Origin: Lachnospiraceae bacterium NK4A144
GTDB lineage: Bacteria > Bacillota > Clostridia > Lachnospirales > Lachnospiraceae
Direction: 5' to 3'
NCBI GenBank assembly: GCA_000424365.1
Contig: AUJT01000006.1
Coordinates: 1-64,000 of the forward strand
DNA length: 64,000 bases
Shown in pieces: positions 17,407 to 27,045 of this stretch. A program made the position numbers and the translations under genes. Every line of letters begins with the position of its first letter. The stretch's first letter is position 1. Under the pieces are notes generated by a model. It was not told the DNA's origin. It worked only from the letters and a program-made list of their open reading frames with translations, and searched no databases.

Positions 17407-19134
17407 ATGAATCGTGTTAAAAATCAGAAAGTTTATATGATGATTTTTCCGCTGCTCCTGCTGTTCCTTTTCTTGGCTGTAGTAGGTGGAGAGACCTTTA
17501 ATACGAAGCTTCAGGAGAAACTCCTGGTACTTGACCGGGGGTGGAATATGTCTTATCTCGGGACGAACAGATCGGACGTAAAGCTTGCGGACTCAAAGTT
17601 TGGACGGGCAAAGAAAGACCAGTCGGTAACACTTTCAAAGTCACTGCCTTATATAAAAGTTAATTCTGCGTGTGTTACGTTTCGTACGGTTTTGTCTTCG
17701 GTTGACGTATATGTCGCAGGGGAAAAGATCTATTCTTATGGGCATGAATATGAAGATGCCGGAAAAATGATCCCCAAGCACATGAACTATGTGTCTTTAC
17801 CTGAGTATTATGCGGGGAAAATGCTTCGTATCGTAGTGACACCGGGGGCGGATGATGCGTTTTCCGGATTATCGGCGGTTTATTTTGGCTCAAGGACAGA
17901 CCTTGGGTATTTTTTGCTGCAAAGAAACAGATTGCCCCTTGTCGTAGGTACGACTCTGGTGTTTTTAGGAATGTGCCTTATAATGCTGCTCCCGGTTCTT
18001 TTTTACTCCGGAGAGAAGGATTTTCTGGTGCTTCATTATGCGCTGGTATCCGTAGTACTGGGAGTATATATACTTTGCTATAACGACGTGATGACTTATT
18101 TTGTAAGCAATGTGTATGTGACCACGTTTATGGAGTATGCAGCACTTTATATGATAGCACCTGTTACGGCGAATTTTATACGGGTAGATCTGCAGGAACG
18201 GGGGATCATAAACAAACTGCTCATCGGTATGACGGTACTGGATGTGGCATTTGTAGTTCTGGCGTTTGTTTATCACGCTATGGGGATCTGTTATGTGGAT
18301 TCCTTTGTGACACCGTATCATTTGTTTGTAATACCGCAGGGATTATTTATCCTATGGGCGATCATCAGAAATATCCTTGCCAGAGAGCGTCGTTCAAAGA
18401 CGGTGACAATGTTGTATGGAGCACACTCGGTAAATATACTCCTTGCAGGAATGATCGCGTTTGTTTTCTGCGCTATCGTAGATATTCTGCGCTTTAATTA
18501 CATGAAATTTTTGTCCGGAAGAGGCGAAGTTTATTCTTCTATCAGCTTCATAACCATAGGAGCCATGGTATTTGTCACCTGTCTTTTATGTAATTATTTC
18601 TTTCACTGTATCGATCACATAAATGAGGCATCCACGCGGGAAAAACTTGAGGGTATGGCATACGCGGATGCTCTGACAGGATTGTCAAACAGAGCATATT
18701 GCGAGAGGCAGATGGACAGGGCAGAGCAGTCCGGAAAGCCGTATGTGATCATCAGCATGGATCTTGATGGCTTAAAATCAACAAATGATAAATACGGTCA
18801 TATATATGGAGACCGTTTGCTTAAGGGATTTGCTGAGATCCTGAAGAGCAGTTTCCCCGGGGCATCGCTTATCGGACGAATGGGCGGTGACGAATTTCTG
18901 ATCCTTTTATCAGAAGAAAAGGCAGGTATGGCATCACTTTATATAACTGCGATGGAACGTCATATCAAGGAATACAATGAAAAGGGTGATAAGCTGAATT
19001 ATGGCGTGTCATGGGGAATGTGTGACAGCCGTGAAGTTAACGGAACCGCTCACCGTGTATATATGGAAGCGGACAGCCGTATGTACAAAATGAAAGAAGA
19101 ACATCACAGGGCAGGAGGTGACCGTCATGCATAA
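17407..19134 (+). CDS. Membrane sensor diguanylate cyclase (DISM-like), first of a tandem pair
   Basis: It has an N-terminal membrane anchor (~11-28), an extracytoplasmic beta-rich domain (~40-165), then about seven to eight transmembrane segments (~180-405), in the manner of 7TMR-DISM receptors. The C-terminal GGDEF domain (~415-570) starts DALTGLSNRAYCE and has an intact RMGGDEF active site. It should make c-di-GMP in response to an external ligand, possibly a carbohydrate. A TATAAT box lies at 17301-17306. Its stop overlaps the start of the next, homologous gene. Confidence 0.88.
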   Translation: MNRVKNQKVYMMIFPLLLLFLFLAVVGGETFNTKLQEKLLVLDRGWNMSYLGTNRSDVKLADSKFGRAKKDQSVTLSKSLPYIKVNSACVTFRTVLSSVDVYVAGEKIYSYGHEYEDAGKMIPKHMNYVSLPEYYAGKMLRIVVTPGADDAFSGLSAVYFGSRTDLGYFLLQRNRLPLVVGTTLVFLGMCLIMLLPVLFYSGEKDFLVLHYALVSVVLGVYILCYNDVMTYFVSNVYVTTFMEYAALYMIAPVTANFIRVDLQERGIINKLLIGMTVLDVAFVVLAFVYHAMGICYVDSFVTPYHLFVIPQGLFILWAIIRNILARERRSKTVTMLYGAHSVNILLAGMIAFVFCAIVDILRFNYMKFLSGRGEVYSSISFITIGAMVFVTCLLCNYFFHCIDHINEASTREKLEGMAYADALTGLSNRAYCERQMDRAEQSGKPYVIISMDLDGLKSTNDKYGHIYGDRLLKGFAEILKSSFPGASLIGRMGGDEFLILLSEEKAGMASLYITAMERHIKEYNEKGDKLNYGVSWGMCDSREVNGTAHRVYMEADSRMYKMKEEHHRAGGDRHA

Positions 19135-20830
19135 AGCTATGAGGATCGTCACTGCAATGGCGGTGCTTTTTATCCTTATACATATAGCATACGTCCTGAT
19201 AATCGGTGATAAGATCGCTTCTGAAAATGTCGAACAGGTGAGGACAGGCTGGGAAGTCACCTATAATGGTTCTGTGTATGAAGATGTGGATCTGCAGCAG
19301 ATAGGGGAAGAAGTCCCAGGACCGTATAAAAAAGGCGATGAGATGGAGCTGTCCATTGATCTGCCGGATACTGCTGATCAGAAATTTCCAACTCTTTTAT
19401 TGATGACAAAGTACAGTGCCTTTCGTGTATTTGTAGACGATGAACAGGTATCCGAGTATGAGATGGAAAGGGTCGGGACAAAAAAATTTGTCGGATGTGC
19501 GCAGAAACTTATCAGTCTTCCAAATAAAAGTTCCGGGAAGAAGTTACGGATAATGCTCTATATCTGCGAGGATGACCCGTTTACGTCCATAGACAGTCCA
19601 TGGGTAGGAAAGCATCTCGATGTAGAGACAGGTTTTATGCATGCAAATCTGTTCCCTGTAATGTCAGGTATCTTTCTCATCATTTTTGGAGTGGCATTTG
19701 CGGCAGTGACGCTGGTATTTTTACCAAGTGTTCCGGAAATGAAAGAGCAGCTTTTCGCGGCATTTATGGCGATGGACTATGGAGTCTATACGCTTACCTT
19801 TTACAATGTGCTGTTTTTCTTTATGGATGCGAAGTATGTCACATATATGGAATACATCTCGTTGTATCTGCTTGTGCCGTTTACAGTAGCTCTGCTTTTC
19901 TCGATCCATAATATCTCGAGGCATAAAAGGCTTCTGTATAGCATTGGAGGAGTGATATCCGCCGTATCCATAGGACTGATATTACTGCATTTCATATTTG
20001 GCATCCATATGAATCAGACGCTCTCGTTTTATCACCTGTTGTCTGGGACTGCGATCCTGCTTGTGAATGCGATATTTGTAAAGGATCTCGTAACGAAGCG
20101 CCTGCCGACAGTCGGAATCGTTCAGCTCGGCGGATTGGCGGTTATGAGTCAGTTCATGCTGGTGGGAATGGTCCTCTATAAACTGTCACGCCAGGGTGTC
20201 ATCATGATGGATTTTGTGCCGACAGGGGTATTTCCGTCAGGTGGAATGATCTTCCTCATGGCGCACCTTTTGACTTATCTTTTGTACATTACGGAGTCCT
20301 ATGCCAGAAATCAGGAATACGGGGATCTCGAGAGACTTGCTTATGAAGATGCGCTGACAGGTCTGTACAATCGCTCGCGAAGTGAGCTTTTTATGGATGA
20401 ACTTAATGAAAAGAATGATGATTACTGCCTCATGAGTCTGGACTTAAACGGACTAAAGGAAGTAAATGACCGTTACGGTCATCTGGCAGGAGATCAGTAT
20501 ATTAAGGATTTTTCTGCGGTCTTGAGGCATGTGTTTGGAGAGGAACTGCCGATCTGCCGTGTAGGCGGTGACGAATTTATGGTATTTCTGCCTGGATCAG
20601 ATGAGGAAAAGATAAAAGACTATGTTCGTGAGATATATGAACTCACGGGAAAAATCAGATTAAAAAGCGGTGATTATCCGTGCAGCGCGGCTGCGGGAGC
20701 TGCTTTCAGACATGAAATAAAAAGAAAAAATGCAGTCGCTCATGATGTATACATGCTTGCGGATAAAAGGATGTACACGGAGAAAAAGCGACTGCACAGG
20801 GAATTAGGCATAAGTATCAGAGAGAAATAG
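19127..20830 (+). CDS. Membrane sensor diguanylate cyclase (DISM-like), second of a tandem pair
   Basis: It has the same architecture as the gene before it: a signal anchor, a beta-rich external domain, about seven membrane segments with the shared TLTFYNV..YMEYISLYLLVPFT pattern, and GGDEF with an intact RVGGDEFMVF loop. The ATG at 19127 follows AGGAGG with 8 bp spacing and overlaps the upstream stop by 8 bp, so the pair is translationally coupled and probably arose by duplication. The external domains have diverged, which suggests different ligands or a heterodimer. The 3' end overlaps tcdA by 14 bp tail to tail. Confidence 0.87.
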   Translation: MHKAMRIVTAMAVLFILIHIAYVLIIGDKIASENVEQVRTGWEVTYNGSVYEDVDLQQIGEEVPGPYKKGDEMELSIDLPDTADQKFPTLLLMTKYSAFRVFVDDEQVSEYEMERVGTKKFVGCAQKLISLPNKSSGKKLRIMLYICEDDPFTSIDSPWVGKHLDVETGFMHANLFPVMSGIFLIIFGVAFAAVTLVFLPSVPEMKEQLFAAFMAMDYGVYTLTFYNVLFFFMDAKYVTYMEYISLYLLVPFTVALLFSIHNISRHKRLLYSIGGVISAVSIGLILLHFIFGIHMNQTLSFYHLLSGTAILLVNAIFVKDLVTKRLPTVGIVQLGGLAVMSQFMLVGMVLYKLSRQGVIMMDFVPTGVFPSGGMIFLMAHLLTYLLYITESYARNQEYGDLERLAYEDALTGLYNRSRSELFMDELNEKNDDYCLMSLDLNGLKEVNDRYGHLAGDQYIKDFSAVLRHVFGEELPICRVGGDEFMVFLPGSDEEKIKDYVREIYELTGKIRLKSGDYPCSAAAGAAFRHEIKRKNAVAHDVYMLADKRMYTEKKRLHRELGISIREK

Positions 20831-21539
20831 AGGAGAGATCCTTTATCACTTCTCCGCCGATTATAAGTCCGGCAACGGATGGAACCCATGCAACCGAACC
20901 TGGGATGGCGCGTCGACCCTCCGGGAGCGGTTCGTCGGCAGGTTCTACCGGCTGTCGGGCTTTTTCTGTAGAAAAGAGCACCTTCAGTTCTTTGATGCCT
21001 CTCTTTTTAAGTTCCTTACGCATGACCTTTGCAAGAGGATCCATCTCGGTCTTGTAGATATCAGTTATGCGGAACTGCGTAGGATCAAGCTTGTTTCCGG
21101 CGCCCATGCTGCTGATCACCGGGACACCCGCTTCTTTGCATTTCATGATGATCGTAAGCTTTGCAGTCACGGTATCTACCGCGTCGATCACATAGTCGTA
21201 TTTTGTGAAATCAAACTGATCGGCATTTTCCGGCAGAAAGAAGCAGTTGTATTCGTTAACAATCGCATCCGGATTTATATCATGGATCCTTTCGGCGAGG
21301 AGCGTTGTTTTTTTCCTTCCAATACTTCTATGAGTCGCGATGATCTGGCGGTTCAAGTTCGTGAGACTCACTACATCATTATCTACGAGGTCAAATGTAC
21401 CGACACCACTCCGGGCAAGCGCCTCGGCAGCAAAGCCTCCTACGCCGCCGCAGCCAAAGAGACATACGTGCGATGCCTTTAATTTTTCTACATTTTCCTG
21501 TCCTATCAAAAGAGCTGTTCTTGAATACTGATCTGCCAT
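20817..21539 (-). CDS. tcdA: tRNA threonylcarbamoyladenosine dehydratase (TcdA/CsdL)
   Basis: This is an E1/ThiF-type adenylating enzyme. Family features are the start YSRTALLIGQENVEKL, the nucleotide-binding FGCGGVGGFAAEALARSG, NLNRQI, and the SSMGAGNKLDPTQF and GSVAWVPSVAGLIIGGEVI segments. TcdA cyclises t6A to ct6A at position 37 of ANN-decoding tRNAs. The ATG at 21539 follows GGGAG with 8 bp spacing; the ATG at 21557 has no ribosome site. It converges on the GGDEF gene and diverges from metG. Confidence 0.9.
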   Translation of the reverse strand: MADQYSRTALLIGQENVEKLKASHVCLFGCGGVGGFAAEALARSGVGTFDLVDNDVVSLTNLNRQIIATHRSIGRKKTTLLAERIHDINPDAIVNEYNCFFLPENADQFDFTKYDYVIDAVDTVTAKLTIIMKCKEAGVPVISSMGAGNKLDPTQFRITDIYKTEMDPLAKVMRKELKKRGIKELKVLFSTEKARQPVEPADEPLPEGRRAIPGSVAWVPSVAGLIIGGEVIKDLSSISL

Positions 21540-21634
21540 ATCTGTGGCTCCCTTCATTAATGTACAAAAATGTAAACATTCATTAAGAAAATCTTATGAA
21601 AGGCGAAATTCCGCGTTTCTTCTATGCGCTTTTC

Positions 21635-21663
21635 TTGACCCTGTTATACACTTGTGCTACCTT
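21635..21663 (+). promoter_or_regulatory. Candidate metG promoter
   Basis: TTGACC (21635-21640) and TACCTT (21658-21663) are separated by 17 bp. The -10 box is weak. No T-box leader was recognised before metG; a small CCGGC/GCCGG hairpin lies in the leader at 21713-21729. Confidence 0.4.
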
Positions 21664-21783
21664 TAAAACAACTATCGGCATTTTACGCGTATCGATAGTG
21701 TATCACATTTTCCGGCACCATAAGCCGGCGATCCGCCGCTTTCTGCAGGGGGCAGAGCGGAGTACGGATAGAAAGGAAGAATA

Positions 21784-23781
21784 ATGTCAGCAAACGGAAA
21801 ACCTTATTACATCACAACAGCTATCGCCTATGCATCCGGCAAGCCTCATATCGGAAATACCTATGAGATCGTCCTTGCAGACGCAATCGCACGCTTCAAG
21901 AGACAGGAGGGCTATGACGTCCATTTTCAGACCGGTACAGACGAGCACGGTCAGAAGATCGAGGAGAAAGCCGCTGCAGCAGGTGTTACACCTAAAGAAT
22001 ATGTAGATAAGACAGCAGCAGAGATAAAGAGGATCTGGGATCTCATGAATACCAGCTATGACCGCTTTATCCGTACAACAGACGAAGATCACGAAAAGCA
22101 GGTTCAGAAGATCTTTACAAAGCTCTATGAGCAGGGAGACATCTACAAGGGCTCCTATGAAGGAATGTACTGTACACCCTGTGAATCCTTCTGGACAAAG
22201 AGTCAGCTCGTAGACGGAAAGTGTCCAGACTGCGGACGTCCGGTAACACCGGCTCACGAAGAGGCATATTTCTTTAAGATGAGTAAGTATGCGGATAAGC
22301 TTATCGAGCATATCGAGAGCCATCCTGAGTTCATCCAGCCGGTTCAGAGAAAGAACGAGATGATCAATAACTTCCTGAAGCCGGGTCTTCAGGACCTCTG
22401 CGTATCAAGAACCAGCTTTAAGTGGGGAATCCAGGTTCCTTTTGATCCAAAGCATGTAACATACGTATGGCTCGATGCGCTCGTAAACTATATCACCGGC
22501 ATTGGATACGACACAGACGGAAATCACGGCGATATGTACAAGAAGTACTGGCCGGCAGATCTGCACCTTATCGGAAAGGACATCGTGAGATTCCATACTA
22601 TCTACTGGCCGATCTTCCTGATGGCACTCGGTGAGCCGCTTCCGAAGCAGGTATTTGGTCATCCATGGCTCCTGCAGGAAGATGGAAAGATGAGTAAATC
22701 CAAGGGAAATGTTATCTATGCAGATGACCTTGTTAAGATCTTTGGTGTAGATGCCGTACGTTACTTCGTACTGCATGAGATGCCTTTCGAGACAGACGGT
22801 GTTATCTCCTGGGATCTCCTTGTAGAGCGCTTTAACTCTGACCTCGCAAATACTCTCGGAAATCTCGTAAAGAGAACTATTTCCATGAGTAACCAGTACT
22901 TTGGCGGCGTACTTGAGAATAAGGGCGTGACAGAGCCTGTAGACGATGATCTCCATGCTGTAGTACTCGGAACAAAGGCTCAGATCGAAAAGGATATGGA
23001 AGGTCTGCACGTAGCAGATGCGCTCACACATATCTTTAACCTCTTTAAGAGATGCAATAAGTACATTGATGAGACAACACCGTGGATCCTTGCAAAGGAT
23101 GAGGATAAGAAGGACAGACTTTCAACTGCTCTTTACAACCTTGCAGATTCAATTACTATCGGTGCTACTCTTCTCGAGGCATTTCTTCCGGAGACAAGCG
23201 CAAAGATCCTTGCTCAGTTAAATACAGAAAAGCCTGCAATGGATGACTGCGATAAGGCAGGCAGATTTGTAAGCGGAACAAAGGTTACAGAGGATCCGGA
23301 AACACTTTTCCAGAGAGCAAAGCCGGAAGATATCATGAAGGAAGTCGAAAAGCTCTATCCTGCAAAGAAGGAGGAGAAGGCTGAGAAAAAGGCAAAGAAA
23401 TCAAAGGCTCCTGCAGTAAAGATGGATCTTAAAAAGGCCCAGAATAAGGAAAACATCGTATATGATGACTTTGCAAAGTGTGAGTTCCGTGTAGGTGTGA
23501 TCAAAGAGGCATCTCTTGTTGAAAATTCTGAGAAGCTTCTGTGCTTCAAGGTTCAGATCGGAGAGGAAGAAAGACAGATTCTTTCAGGTATCCGTAAGTA
23601 CTATCCGGAGCCGGAGAAGCTTATTGGCATGAAAGTCATGGCTGTAACAAATCTTGCTCCGAGAAAGATGGCAGGACTTGAGTCATGTGGAATGCTCCTG
23701 TGTGCGGAGGACGCAGAGGGCAACCTGGCACTTATGACACCCGGAAGCGATACTATCGGAACCGGTGCATCGATCGAGTAA
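21784..23781 (+). CDS. metG: Methionyl-tRNA synthetase
   Basis: This 665-residue class I synthetase has the HIGH-type motif HIGN (residues 22-25) and KMSKS (302-306). A four-Cys knuckle (CTPC..CPDC, ~127-147) marks the zinc-binding form. A Lys-rich linker (~525-545) leads to a C-terminal tRNA-binding OB domain (~555-665; FAKCEFRVGVIKEA, then NLAPRKMAGLESCGMLL) that dimerises the enzyme. AGAAAGGAAG precedes the ATG. It charges elongator and initiator tRNA-Met. Confidence 0.97.
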   Translation: MSANGKPYYITTAIAYASGKPHIGNTYEIVLADAIARFKRQEGYDVHFQTGTDEHGQKIEEKAAAAGVTPKEYVDKTAAEIKRIWDLMNTSYDRFIRTTDEDHEKQVQKIFTKLYEQGDIYKGSYEGMYCTPCESFWTKSQLVDGKCPDCGRPVTPAHEEAYFFKMSKYADKLIEHIESHPEFIQPVQRKNEMINNFLKPGLQDLCVSRTSFKWGIQVPFDPKHVTYVWLDALVNYITGIGYDTDGNHGDMYKKYWPADLHLIGKDIVRFHTIYWPIFLMALGEPLPKQVFGHPWLLQEDGKMSKSKGNVIYADDLVKIFGVDAVRYFVLHEMPFETDGVISWDLLVERFNSDLANTLGNLVKRTISMSNQYFGGVLENKGVTEPVDDDLHAVVLGTKAQIEKDMEGLHVADALTHIFNLFKRCNKYIDETTPWILAKDEDKKDRLSTALYNLADSITIGATLLEAFLPETSAKILAQLNTEKPAMDDCDKAGRFVSGTKVTEDPETLFQRAKPEDIMKEVEKLYPAKKEEKAEKKAKKSKAPAVKMDLKKAQNKENIVYDDFAKCEFRVGVIKEASLVENSEKLLCFKVQIGEEERQILSGIRKYYPEPEKLIGMKVMAVTNLAPRKMAGLESCGMLLCAEDAEGNLALMTPGSDTIGTGASIE

Positions 23782-23843
23782 AAGATAAGAGAGAGTATAG
23801 GGCGGTCACATAGTTCTTTAAGAGCGCCGAAAGGTGGAAGATT

Positions 23844-24788
23844 ATGTATAAACCAGAGGTATTTACGATCGATTCCCGTGACGGGAAGACACAGATACAC
23901 TGTGAGAAAGCCGTTCCAAAGGGGAAGATACGGGCAATTCTGATAGTTGCGCACGGAATGAATGAATATTTCGGCCGCTATCATGAAATGAGCGAATTTT
24001 TGGAGGGAGAAGGGATCCTTGTGGCTGGTCTTGACCATTTAGGTCATGGCCACACCGCGGAATCCCAAGGTGAAAAGGGATATTTCACGGACAGGGACGG
24101 CGCGACCGTGCTTGTCCGCGATGTTCACAGATTAAAAAAGACCATTGAGTCGGAATACCCGGGTATTCCGATATTTGTAATGGGACACAGCATGGGTTCC
24201 TTTATCATAAGGAACTACATAAATATGTACGGCAGAGGTATCCGCGGAGCGATCCTTATGGGAACCGGATGGCGTACGATGCTGGAGGTAAAGGAAGGAC
24301 GGATCATTTCAAAATTCCTTGGAAAGATAAAAGGCAGGCATGGACACAGCTCGCTTCTCACTGCGCTTATCCTAAAGCAGTACAGCGACAAGATGCCGCC
24401 ATCTGAACGTCCTCTAGGCTGGACCTGCAGCAGACCTGAGATAAGGGATGAATTTGCAAAAGATCCCTTAAGAGGCAATGAATTTACAATAGGTGCCTAC
24501 AATGATCTGATCGAACTTGTTTATCGATCAGAGGATCTTAGAAGAGCTTCTGCGATTCCGAAGGAGCTTCCGCTTTTATTTTTATCAGGAAAAGATGATC
24601 CGGTTGGAGACTTTGGAGATGGTGTGGAGAAATCTGCACAGTTCTACCGTGATGCGGGACTTAAGGATGTGAGTGTTAAGCTTTATTCCGGAAGCCGTCA
24701 CGAAGTATATCATGACAAGGATCGTTTCAATTCCTTTACAGACATCATTCATTTCATGGAAGAACATGGAATTGAAAAGGGTAAGTGA
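23844..24788 (+). CDS. Alpha/beta hydrolase, monoacylglycerol lipase/lysophospholipase-like
   Basis: This is a cytoplasmic serine hydrolase of the Hydrolase_4 type. The oxyanion segment VAHGMNEYFGRY, the loop LDHLGHGHT, the nucleophile elbow GHSMGS, an Asp in LSGKDDPVG and the His in SRHEVYHD give the complete triad. Family members hydrolyse monoglycerides or lysophospholipids; the real substrate is not evident. It lies 62 bp after metG. No signal peptide. Confidence 0.88.
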   Translation: MYKPEVFTIDSRDGKTQIHCEKAVPKGKIRAILIVAHGMNEYFGRYHEMSEFLEGEGILVAGLDHLGHGHTAESQGEKGYFTDRDGATVLVRDVHRLKKTIESEYPGIPIFVMGHSMGSFIIRNYINMYGRGIRGAILMGTGWRTMLEVKEGRIISKFLGKIKGRHGHSSLLTALILKQYSDKMPPSERPLGWTCSRPEIRDEFAKDPLRGNEFTIGAYNDLIELVYRSEDLRRASAIPKELPLLFLSGKDDPVGDFGDGVEKSAQFYRDAGLKDVSVKLYSGSRHEVYHDKDRFNSFTDIIHFMEEHGIEKGK

Positions 24789-24829
24789 CATAATACGCCG
24801 GAATTACGGCGGGAGGATCAGTTTTTATT

Positions 24830-25855
24830 ATGAAAAAAATAGTTTCACTCGTACTGGCAACGGCACTGGTGTTTACTCCTGTCTGCACTTATGCGCAGGA
24901 GGTGACACCGATCACATGGGGAGATGAAACTCCGGAAACAGCCCCCAGCGCAGCGACACCGGTCGAATCCGGGCAGACACAGAATGAGTCACAGCCGTAT
25001 CTCGCTATGGGACAGAACCTCACAGCTGAGCAGCAGGCAACTGTTCTCAGTCTCATGGGACTGGCAGGTACGGATATATCCGGTTACAGTGTAGTAACAG
25101 TAACAAATGCAGAGGAGCATCAGTATCTTGACAGCTACATCAGTTCCTCGCTTATCGGAACAAAGTCCCTGTCTTCGGTTCTGGTTAAGCCTGCAGAAAA
25201 AGGACACGGAATACAGGTTACAACAGCCAACATAAATTATTGTACGGAAGGAATGTATAAAAATGCTCTGGCAACAGCCGGAGTTACCGACGCAGACATT
25301 ATTGTGGCAGCACCTTTTCCTATGTCCGGAACAGCAGCCTTGATCGGAGCACTGAAGGCTTACGCAAAAATGACCGATACAGAAGTAAACGAGACTGCTC
25401 TCGACACGTCCTTAAATGAGCTGGTTACAACCGGTGAGCTGGAACAGACTATTCAGGGCGCGGATAAGGAAGACGTCGAGAAGCTCGTGGCATTTATCAA
25501 GGCAGAGATCGCAGCTTCCAAGCTCGATACCAGAGAAGATATTGAGGCAGCGGTCAAAAAGGGAATAGAAGACTATAATGCTCAGAATGGCACGAATATT
25601 TCCCTTACTGACGATCAGTTAAACAGGATCGTCGATGTCATGGTAAAGATCAATGAACTCGGACTTGATTATAATACGCTTCTGGATCAGGCAGCTGACC
25701 TTTATGAAAGCATGGGAGACAACATTACTGCTGATAATCTCAAGGATCTTATCGAGGAAAATAAGACCAAGATCGCAGGAGGCATAGTCAAGTCATTTTT
25801 CGCAGGGGTTGTGAAATCAATAGGAGATTTCTTTAAGGGACTTTTCGGAAATTGA
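24830..25855 (+). CDS. Secreted DUF1002 protein
   Basis: A typical signal peptide (residues 1-22, ending TYA-QE) is followed by a Thr/Pro/Ser linker (~30-55). The DUF1002 domain follows, including ISGYSVVTVTNAEEHQYL, SSVLVKPAEKGHGIQV and IIVAAPFPMSGTAALIGALKAY. The C-terminus is helical and ends in a hydrophobic amphipathic stretch. The family is widespread in Firmicutes (YpuA of Bacillus) and linked to the cell envelope, without a known reaction. The GNAT gene starts on its stop codon. Confidence 0.85.
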   Translation: MKKIVSLVLATALVFTPVCTYAQEVTPITWGDETPETAPSAATPVESGQTQNESQPYLAMGQNLTAEQQATVLSLMGLAGTDISGYSVVTVTNAEEHQYLDSYISSSLIGTKSLSSVLVKPAEKGHGIQVTTANINYCTEGMYKNALATAGVTDADIIVAAPFPMSGTAALIGALKAYAKMTDTEVNETALDTSLNELVTTGELEQTIQGADKEDVEKLVAFIKAEIAASKLDTREDIEAAVKKGIEDYNAQNGTNISLTDDQLNRIVDVMVKINELGLDYNTLLDQAADLYESMGDNITADNLKDLIEENKTKIAGGIVKSFFAGVVKSIGDFFKGLFGN

Positions 25856-26337
25856 TGGAGATAAGGGAACGTGATGGTCTGGTGATAAGACCTATACAGG
25901 ATGAGGAATGGAGCGATACCATGTCGATGGTATGGCGTGTATTCCTGCGGTTTGAAACAGATTATTATTCACAGGAGGGAATACAGAATTTCCGGGATTT
26001 TATAACGGACGACACGCTGTATATGATGTTTCGGCAGGGCGTATACAGAGTGTTCGGCTGTTTTGAGGGACGTAAGATCGTCGGAATGATCTCCGTAAGA
26101 AGCGTAAATCATATCTCGCTGCTGTTTGTGGATGAGGCATGGCAGCATAAGGGCATAGCCTCCGGACTAATGCGTTACCTCTGTGACTATCTGTTGGAGG
26201 AAGAAGGACAGACTCACGTTACTGTAAATTCATCGCCGTACGCGATAGAGTTTTATCACAGAATGGGTTTTACAGATACGGATGGTGTACAGGAATCACA
26301 GGGGATCACTTTCACTCCGATGAAATTTATTCTTTAA
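25855..26337 (+). CDS. GNAT family N-acetyltransferase
   Basis: The 160-residue protein has the acetyl-CoA-binding signature LLFVDEAWQHKGIASGLMRYL (Q/R-x-x-G-I-A form) and the C-terminal NSSPYAIEFYHRMGF strand. The ATG at 25855 overlaps the upstream TGA (TGATG), indicating translational coupling. A near-by TTG at 25852 is less likely. Substrate unknown. Confidence 0.88.
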   Translation: MEIRERDGLVIRPIQDEEWSDTMSMVWRVFLRFETDYYSQEGIQNFRDFITDDTLYMMFRQGVYRVFGCFEGRKIVGMISVRSVNHISLLFVDEAWQHKGIASGLMRYLCDYLLEEEGQTHVTVNSSPYAIEFYHRMGFTDTDGVQESQGITFTPMKFIL

Positions 26338-26349
26338 GAAAGGTATAGT

Positions 26350-27045
26350 ATGAATATACTGATTTGTGATGATGATAAAGAGATAGTAGAGGCGGTAGAC
26401 ATATATCTTTCGCAGGAAGGATACAAGGTCTACAAAGCCTACGACGGAGAGGAGGCACTGAAGGTCATTTCAGAAAACGAGATCCATTTGCTCGTTATAG
26501 ATGTGATGATGCCCGTAATGGACGGCATACATGCAGTGCTGGAGCTCAGAAAGACAAGTTCTATCCCGGTAATCTTTTTATCAGCGAAGACAGAGGATTC
26601 GGACAAGATCCTCGGTCTAAATGTAGGAGCGGATGATTACTTATCCAAGCCCTTTAATCCACTGGAACTGGTAGCGAGGGTAAAGAGCCAGCTCCGCAGA
26701 TATACAAAACTCGGAAATATAGCAGAAGAAGAGGGCGGAAATCTCTATACTGTCGGCGGACTTACCATGAATGATGATGATAAATCCGTAGAAATAGATG
26801 GGGAAAGAGTACGACTCACTCCGATCGAATATAATATTCTCCTCCTGCTCGTAAAGAACGCAGGAAAGGTATTTTCCATCGACCAGATTTATGAAAGTAT
26901 CTGGAATGAGCAGTCAGTAGGAGCTGATAACACAGTAGCAGTCCACATCAGACATATCCGTGAGAAGATCGAGATCAACCCGAAGGATCCGAGATATCTG
27001 AAAGTGGTATGGGGCGTAGGTTATAAGATTGAAAAGCAGAATTGA
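26350..27045 (+). CDS. OmpR/PhoB-family response regulator
   Basis: A receiver domain has the acidic pocket CDDD (7-9), phospho-acceptor Asp51, and SAKTED/KPFNPLEL switch residues. A winged-helix DNA-binding domain follows (~135-230), with LTPIEYNILLLLVKNAGKVF and VAVHIRHIREKIE. It pairs with the histidine kinase whose start overlaps its end by 17 bp. The targets are not identifiable here. Confidence 0.93.
   Translation: MNILICDDDKEIVEAVDIYLSQEGYKVYKAYDGEEALKVISENEIHLLVIDVMMPVMDGIHAVLELRKTSSIPVIFLSAKTEDSDKILGLNVGADDYLSKPFNPLELVARVKSQLRRYTKLGNIAEEEGGNLYTVGGLTMNDDDKSVEIDGERVRLTPIEYNILLLLVKNAGKVFSIDQIYESIWNEQSVGADNTVAVHIRHIREKIEINPKDPRYLKVVWGVGYKIEKQN

Noticed and set aside
21558-21783. Possible T-box leader before metG
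   Set aside because: The conserved TGGNACCGCG T-box sequence and anti-terminator were not found.
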